Assembly: GCA_019843655.1 (NCBI GenBank)
Contig: JACDQD010000003.1
Coordinates: 10,604,925 to 10,668,924 of the forward strand
Direction of reading: 5' to 3'
Length of the DNA: 64,000 nt
Source of the DNA: Lethocerus indicus
Taxonomy: Eukaryota > Arthropoda > Insecta > Hemiptera > Belostomatidae
A program made the translations under genes and the position numbers. Below, in pieces: positions 56,510 through 64,000 of the stretch. The first letter of the stretch is position 1. Each line of letters starts with the position of its first letter. Under the pieces are notes generated by a model. The model was not told where the DNA came from. It saw only the letters and a list, made by a program, of their open reading frames with translations, and searched no databases.

Positions 56510-56511
<2 letters not shown>

Positions 56512-59500
56512 CATTTATATATGTTTTTCGTTTGATAATATCCGTCAGAAGCTTTACACTTTGATGCGTACATGGTGCACTTCACATATACTCACAACAA
56601 GTGTGTGTGTACTATGCATAATTATTATATTATATGATGAAAAGAAAGCACATTCTGTTTGATGGTAGTCAGAATTTAATTTTTTCGAATGAAAGAAAAT
56701 AAAATTCCTATTAGAGTTATCATTCTGGATACATTTATAAATCAAAACAAACTTTTATACTAAGCGAGATTGGCCTATATTGTCCTATTACGACCGACGA
56801 AGACCCCGATAAGATAGGTAGTAGAACGCAGTAAGATACGTAAGACACATAGTCAGACACGTATCGTAAAGTAAAGTCTAGTGCGGTTGATATCGTTGCA
56901 GCAATCCATTGATTATAAAGGGATGAAATGTCTTCATTTTTATATGTAGGAATATTCGCTCTCTGTAATATTTTTTCTTGTTTTACATCCCGGAGTTGAG
57001 CATCAGTATGATGATGAGGTTGAGAATAGATCTGCCAGCATTGTCAATGCAGAAGTCGATTCGTCGTGTGTTTCCGCTCGTATCATAACAATGGTCGTTA
57101 TTACGAATCCATCATTCATCTCCTCGCCTATCCTTGATTCGCTAACCGTTTCTTAAAACCCTTTCTCAGCTCTTCGATATTATTTCCTGCTTCCCTCCTC
57201 TTTTAATACTGACACGTGCACAGAATTGAGTAGGGTGGTGGACCCAATTTTCCTTCAATTGCAAATTTAAAATACAAGTTACTTTTGTTCTAACGTATAT
57301 TCATTGTGTAAAACTACGTACATATATGTTCGTGAGTCATTCGAGTTTAAATTTCGCTAATCAATCAATATAGCGTTTCTTTGTATTCACACCTCGGTTT
57401 GAACTGGAGTTAAGGGACGTGATTGTACTATTGCAATTAGTAGTTTCTCCCCCGCGTGAATTGCTCCTGTGTTCAGCGGACTTATCATTTTTCTCTTTAT
57501 GCCCCTCGCGTGCAAACTTACCATTCGGTTAGTGAGCTTAATTCCATTTCCTTGTTCTTGTTCCGGTCGGGTCGAGTCGGGAATCGCCGATGGGTCGTTT
57601 CCCCACCCGAGACCGTTGTTATGCCATTATGGAAGAGTGCGGCACTGCATTTGGAGTTAGTCCAAATGGCGGTCTCCGGATTCCTTAACCGGTCGTTTGC
57701 TTTTTACGGCCCGAGCGTGTACCGGACTGATCGGGGAATCGTCTTATTCAAAATAGAACATCACCGAGCGGGCTCTATTAACGCGAACCGTGTGCCCCCG
57801 TGGCGCGGGGGCTCGTGCCGACCCGAAGCCCGATTACGGAACCGGCCGCCGTTTTTCAGGAGACTCGAAAATAGGATTGCCTAACGTCAAAACCGGTATT
57901 TCTACTTTCTCTAATGCCTAAGTAGGAGGAAGGACTCTGTGGAAAATTTGGTCCTCCGGAGTCGTTAATGGTCAAGAGATTGTTCATTGCGTCGTTTATG
58001 ATAAATTGTTTACCGCAGCCTCATAATTGTATTACGCTGCCTCTGGATAAGTTGCGAAAAAACAATGATAGACTATAATATTTCCTTAATACTGTTGTAA
58101 TTAAAGGCCGAAATAACGATGCCGTTTATGTATTGAGGTTCAGTTAAACCGAATGTCCACAATTGAGGGTGCTTTAGCTGCTCCTAGTTAAGTGTAGTTT
58201 CCCGATTAGCATTTACAATTTGCGACTACAGTTGTCATCGGATTTACTTGTTTTGGCCGTTCTGGTGGGCGATTATAGTTTGCTTCAGTGGGTCAGTGTC
58301 GCTCGTAACTCAAATGGAGCCGACGTGCGGTAATTGCCGTTCGTGTCGAGGGCTGTGTCTTCACAAACCCAGCGGGCCCCGATACTGTTTTTTACAACTG
58401 GGTCGACCGTAAGTTGTGGGCCACCCTTCCGTGCCGAATCCGGCTTTTGCATAATAACCCGTTTTACCGAATGTAGTTTATTTTAATATAAAATAGTTCT
58501 TTAGTACTATTACCGGGTGAATAAATTAAACTCAAGAACCCCTCATGATCGCATTGATCTTTGATAGTTTTAAGTAATATTTTAAACGATCTACTTTTAT
58601 GAGAGCACTGGTTCATATTTTTTAATAAATCCATATTTGCCATGGAAGAAAAATTAAGTACGTCACCGAGAAACGAACTGCAGGTACAAGGCATTTATGC
58701 CGCCCTGACCACTAAACTGTACAATCTACTAATGCCTTTCTTTCGTAAAGAAATTTCTTTGGGAAATAATTGTGTCGATATAGGTAGGGTAAATGTTACG
58801 GTACATTTAAACTTGTCTCAAACATTACCGTAAACCAGTTGAACTGTGAAGGGAGTAGGTAGGTGGTAAACATGGCCGGTCGGGAGGCTGGAAAGGCGTG
58901 GTGGCGTCCGTCGGCTTTTTTTCTGTTGGGTCTCGCTCGAAGGTTGTCCGATAACGGCTCCGGAGCCGGACCTTCCGCATTGCCCCCGGACTCGCCTAGA
59001 TCTTTTTTCTATTTTCCACCGCTCTACTATAATCCGCTATCTCGGACTCTCTTTAATAAAATTCCCATTGAGATCTCGGAAGGTATCCCAGCATTTTCGA
59101 TCCCGCTATTTTTTACTAGTCGATCATTTAGCCCTTTATTTGGGTTATGACGTGGGATTTTCCGATTCGACTTCACTGGTATACATATGTAATATTTTCG
59201 TAGTATCATCCACTTTACTGATTCCAGTGTGCCCACGGTTTTCGATGCGTCGCTATAGTGTTTCTTAAGTATAGCTGTGATCGATAACGTAATGCTAAAA
59301 GTTTTCTAACGACTTTCGAGCAGTGAAACGCCAAATGTTACATGGAATATCTAGGTTCATGGTTAAGGTAACTGGACGCTGGGGATAATGCGCACGTTTC
59401 CTCATTATTATTCTTGTTAGGGGGAACCAAACAAAATGAGCCGTTTATCAGTAGCGAGGGTATCGTGTGTGACCGTGGGAGCTTCCTCAATTTATTGCCG

Positions 59501-62500
59501 CCCCACATACGTATGGGAGTGTTTAAAAACACGAGTCGTTTATCACTCCCTGTTACAATTAATTTTTTCATGTGTATGTGTGCGGTGTAGTTCCCTTATG
59601 ACAAATCGTCGCTGCGTATTCGACCCGGAAGTATGTGCTTTTTTGTGTATATTTTCGGGTTTTCGAAGTGAGCTTCGTAAAACCCACTGTTCTTTTGGCC
59701 GAATTGTATTCCTGTTTTCGATTATTTTATACCTGTAATAATCGACTTCTTAGAATTATTATTCTTTATTATTTGAAAAAATCGGGACATCTTATTTGGG
59801 TTTCCACAATTCGGTGCAATATAACTAACATTAAATTGAGAACCGCGGGTTTGGATTCATCTGTTGACAAGGTTGGTTGATGGGGTTCGGCTGACGTAAA
59901 AATCACGTAGCCAGTATGACAGGTCCGGCGGTCAAAATTAATTATCGGCTAAGACTCGGCTAAACGTGGCTGTGGTACCGTTAAAGTTGCCGTTTTTATC
60001 CGCGTGTACGCGATGGTGTGACGGTGTAAGTCTATCTGGTAGCCAGGTGATTAATGGCTAGTGTCAAGGGCGCCTCGGGTCGGTCCACTTTTGCCTGATG
60101 CCGAATTGCGCAACATTGCCCAGTACTCTCCTCCAGTGTCCCCCGGCCACATCTATTCGCCACACAGAAATTGTGAAGCCGACCGACGTTTAACTACCAA
60201 ACTGGTGCGGCAAACTTTGAAATTAGAAAATGCGGTGCTCTGCGATGTCCCGGTCAAATAAACCATTCGTAGTTATATCGCATGCTTTCACATCGTCGTG
60301 CTTTTAGATAATTAACTTTATTGATTACTGGAGATCACACCGCCACTATTGTATTACGACCCATAAGGATAAAAGGAGAGTAAAACCTATTCCAAATTTT
60401 ATTAATGGTTCAAAGTACTGGGATTTAATCCAACTAATTTGTATGGGTTATACTGGTGTCGTTAATTTTATCATTATACCCCCATCAGTTGCATTTTCAT
60501 TCGAACTAATTTAATAAAGAAGTTCCTATTGCTTGCTAAATTTTTGCAAATTTGCGATCTTTTGCTTGATTTATTTTTTAATTTAATTTCTTAATACCTA
60601 CCATTCCAAGCGTTGTATTTTTCGAAAGGTGCGCGCTACCCGTGACCTGGTTTCTCCCTTTTAAACGCATCAGCAGAAAGATCAGGACTGTGAATTGGAA
60701 TTCCTTTTAATATCATATACAATCGTGTCTTGGATTCTGTTTATACTGTAGTGTTAGCATCCGCTCTATTGATCAAATAATGTTCGATCCAACAGGGTGA
60801 GTTGCCTAGCTACTTAAAGCCTTCATTCGTTTTAAGATGTGAACTGTCGCGATTAGGATTGCATAAAAATGGTTTCTCTCACTCTCCATCCGAAAGTATT
60901 TTGGATCAAGCAGTATATACGTAACCGGCGCAGTGAGTGTTACATGCCTTTTTAATACAGGACTTTCCTTTTTATTTAACCTGATACCGTTAACTTACTT
61001 GAATGGTAAATGTCACGCCTCTATGGGCTATATATTTTCGGAAAAGCTGAGCCATGGTATGTCATTACATTATTGAATGATTGTTACTGTCCTGAGCCCA
61101 TGCCGGTTTACCGAATGATATATTATTTAAAAAATATCACCCTATAAATCCGTTTGTATATCTGACATATTGATAAATTTGCCCGTTGGTGGAAAAATCT
61201 GCCGGTAGTTGTATTCATGTAGATTCGCGTCATCTACAGAACGTATAAAACAGGATCACGTTTCTTTCGGTATATGATGTTATCTGAGGATGAATTCCAT
61301 TTCTTCAATTCATCCTGCGACTCTGAACCGGGGCGAAAATAATTGGGATTTTTAAAGGAGTCAGATTTCGTTAGACTTGAGGCTGTCACAAGGAAAGGCA
61401 GCTTGCTGGTATAACTCGCATATCGTCGATTTCCGGTCCAGTGAACAAAGTGAAGTTGAAACAACGACACGCACAAGGACACGCTCACACTGAAATAGCA
61501 AGATAAATTGAGAGTCGTGCAGGTGGAAGCGACACCTGAGTAGGGGGTGGGTTGTGGGTTCCACAATTTATTGTATTCACCCTCTCTCGCTCCACAGTTC
61601 AATTTCCGTTCTTTGTGGCCGGCATTTTTTTTTAATTTTTCCATTTCCTATTTGTGTCATCTGTATGTTATATTAAGTAATTTTTAGGACACCCTTTGTG
61701 AATTGCGCTGTAGGAAAGAGTTGATAAATCTTTGTGGTAATGTTTTTTCATATCGCGCTTTATTCATTTTTCGTAAGCTGGAATGATAATTTCGTACGGG
61801 TTTACTCAAGTCACTTCACCTTACCAACTTTTATTATAGGTTACCAGATTGAAATACATTTCACGTGTTCCTAATTTTAATTAATTCGTGGAAATCAAGT
61901 CAGTCTACGGTACAAGACAACCGATGCTCCTTTCACCATATTATATCTTATTAAATAATATAGTGAACGTACCAACAAACCTCCTAATAATAAATATTTC
62001 TATTTCATAAACAATTTAATATTTAATTAATATTTAAAATAATTTTTTGTTTCAGGTAAGCCAAAGATGCAGATCGTACTTGCCACCACCCTCAAAATGG
62101 TAATGTGTAAGCCGAACTGAATGTAAGATTTGGTAGTGCATGAGAGGATGATTAAAATTTTTTGAATAAAAGAGTTAACAGTTGTAACAATGGCCGGAAA
62201 TTTACACGTACGTCTCTTACAGAAACGCCTCCACTTAGGTCTTGCCGAAATCCTCTCCCTTACCCAGATTATTTTCTTCTGTTGAATAGACAAGTTTTAT
62301 TACTGCCGAAGGACTCGAGAAATGTCGATAAAATAACTCGATTAATCGTGATTTCTTCAGAGAAGTAATTGCAGCATAATTTCAATCGCTGTTATTCGAA
62401 AGTATGCCCCAGTGACGAGTTGCGATCGTTTCTCAGTTAAGTCTCTCTGAATCCTCAACCAATTTGAACGTGCGTCCACTTTGCATAAAATCTACTACTG

Positions 62501-64000
62501 CAAACGGTTCTGTGGATGAATAGGTTTACTGTTGCGTGAAACAGGTTTGTCAACAAAACGTGTACTGCACGGATTGGCCGGGTTTCATTCTTACGGTCCT
62601 GTTTACTGCAGGTATGGGGGCGAGCACGCTCCCCATTCCAGAGGCACTTCGGACGCGTGCGTCCCTCCCTACCGGTTTCCTTCCAGTTCCCTACCCCCAC
62701 TACCACCGTACTTAATAGTGCCCAAACACCTGCCGTTGAGCCGGTCTTTGAGTGCCGGTAACATGTTTCGGTAATTTTTCTCGAAATTTTTAAAACGCTG
62801 ACAGTGCTCATTTAAACTCGAGATGATAAGAACCATGAGAAAAGGCTTTCAGAGAAATTTATCCGTTCGAAACAGTTAATTCCGGTTATTCGAGGTACGT
62901 TATCATGATACTTCGGAACTACAAATTTTCCGTGGTAAGTAAATTCAATGAAAAATGCCTGGGCCCCAGTTTACTTGAGGACTCATTTGTTGTAGAAAAT
63001 GATACAACTCGTGGTAGAATACCACTACTACTACAGTATTCTTTTGAACCGACGTAATTTGCCAGATATTTTGTAGAAACCAATTTCGTTAGATTCGTTG
63101 TTAATTGGCCACGTGCGTTTTCAATCTCGGTGGAGAGGGTAGGCGCCTTTATATTAAGTTTAAAGCCCTATACTTGTGAAAACCAGTTGCATCCAAAGCT
63201 TTATAACAGCGCCGTTCTACAAATTTCATATTTGACTAACAAATAAAAGGGGGTTTTGAAGTATGTTAATTTTTTTCTTAATCTGGATATTGTCAACCAT
63301 CGCAGTACTTTCTCTGCATTACGTAGACGGAGAAACACCCGGCCCCACTTTCGAGTTAAATTTCGAACTGCATTTGACTGCAGACGCGACCCAGATTGCA
63401 AATCGAAGCCGTTTCCATTCCGGGGGCTGACAAAAACGTGGGACCTGTACCTATTAGCTTCTAAGTTTAAATGAAGATTTCACTTCGTTGGGGGAGCCCT
63501 TCCCATCTGGTCCAATTACGACCATCGGCTTTACCATTTTAGGAAAGTCAACAGCCAGTCGTGCCAATAACTATTTTTAAAAGCCACTTAGTCTTGCCTA
63601 TCCCTCGAGTGTGATTTATCACAGTGAGTTCGTCCGGAGTAGTGTATTAATCTTCGGCCGGCGGAAAAATCTTACCTCGGAGTGATGCAGACAGTTCAAA
63701 AAAGTAAGTTGTCATTCGTCAATTTTCATATAATTCAGAATTCAAAGAGACATGTGGATACCTAAGTTTAATTGTGACTATCCATTTATACGGTTCTCAC
63801 GAGTTTACCTTCTTTATCAATGGGAAACAATAAATTTGGACAACTCAGTTAACGATCCACGTCGATTAGATTGGTTCAACAGGCGTGTTCCCCCCAGATC
63901 CCGCGTTTTGTATGCACGTAATATTTAAATTATACGTGGAATATTTTAACAGAGCAGCTGTTAGTATCCTATTGACACATGTATACATTTATATAGGGTT
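56510..64000. other. Non-coding block, segment D
   Basis: CG-frequent, moderate-GC sequence, richest at about 57450-60250, with few simple repeats. Several frames of 60-142 codons exist (for example 57456-57884 + and 61234-61644 -), but none shows a domain, a homologous motif or a convincing exon structure; frames of this length are expected by chance at this GC content. Two short ATG-plus-donor arrangements (58642 and 63684) are noted as findings. The segment would suit a regulatory landscape or long intron; this is inference. Confidence 0.45.

Noticed and set aside
57456..57884. 142-codon open frame, the longest in the distal block
   Set aside because: No recognisable domain, no homologous motif and several overlapping frames of similar quality. 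At this GC content such a length arises by chance.
61234..61644. 136-codon minus-strand open frame
   Set aside because: Low-complexity Ser/Val/Cys stretch encoded by repeat-like sequence; no splice or promoter context and no family resemblance.

Overview
The window looks like nuclear DNA of an insect. Four conserved animal genes are split by many small GT-AG introns in AT-rich sequence. CG dinucleotides look scarce inside the genes and frequent near their starts, which argues against a fly and fits a lineage with gene-body DNA methylation, perhaps hemimetabolous such as Hemiptera. The order is not determined and no bacterial features are present. || Layout: (1) 212-5944 (+): the last five coding exons of ATG16L1 (autophagy, WD40 propeller). 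Its 2.3-kb intron holds a fragment with a hammerhead-ribozyme-like core, a G-rich minisatellite and an exact 61-bp tandem array in which all eight units carry a CTCF-consensus 12-mer. (2) 5945-7356: spacer with a CTCF-like site in the opposite orientation and a diverged 174-bp duplication. (3) 7357-18143 (+): complete FANCD2, reconstructed as 26 in-phase exons, 1474 residues. (4) 18144-20552: AT-rich convergent 3' region. (5) 20553-24486 (-): a compact MSL2 with RING and CXC domains, about 315 residues. (6) about 24.5-25.8 kb: divergent MSL2/PI4KB promoter interval. (7) about 25.8-38.4 kb (+): PI4KB (fwd orthologue), one probable untranslated exon plus 14 coding exons, 897 residues. (8) 38.4-45.1 kb: AT-rich PI4KB 3' and intergenic DNA. 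(9) about 45.19-45.38 kb: a probable untranslated first exon with a strong donor, followed by about 18.6 kb with no recognisable coding sequence but higher GC and frequent CG. This may be the first intron or regulatory territory of a gene continuing past the window. || The genes do not form one pathway: autophagosome conjugation, interstrand cross-link repair, chromatin ubiquitination/dosage compensation, and Golgi PI4P synthesis. The most unusual material is the CTCF-motif array and its oppositely oriented partner, the compact MSL2, a Cys-rich PI4KB exon, a possible one-residue shift of the FANCD2 ubiquitination lysine, and the large CG-rich non-coding block. All exon models come from reading splice sites and phases by eye; no database search or RNA evidence was available.
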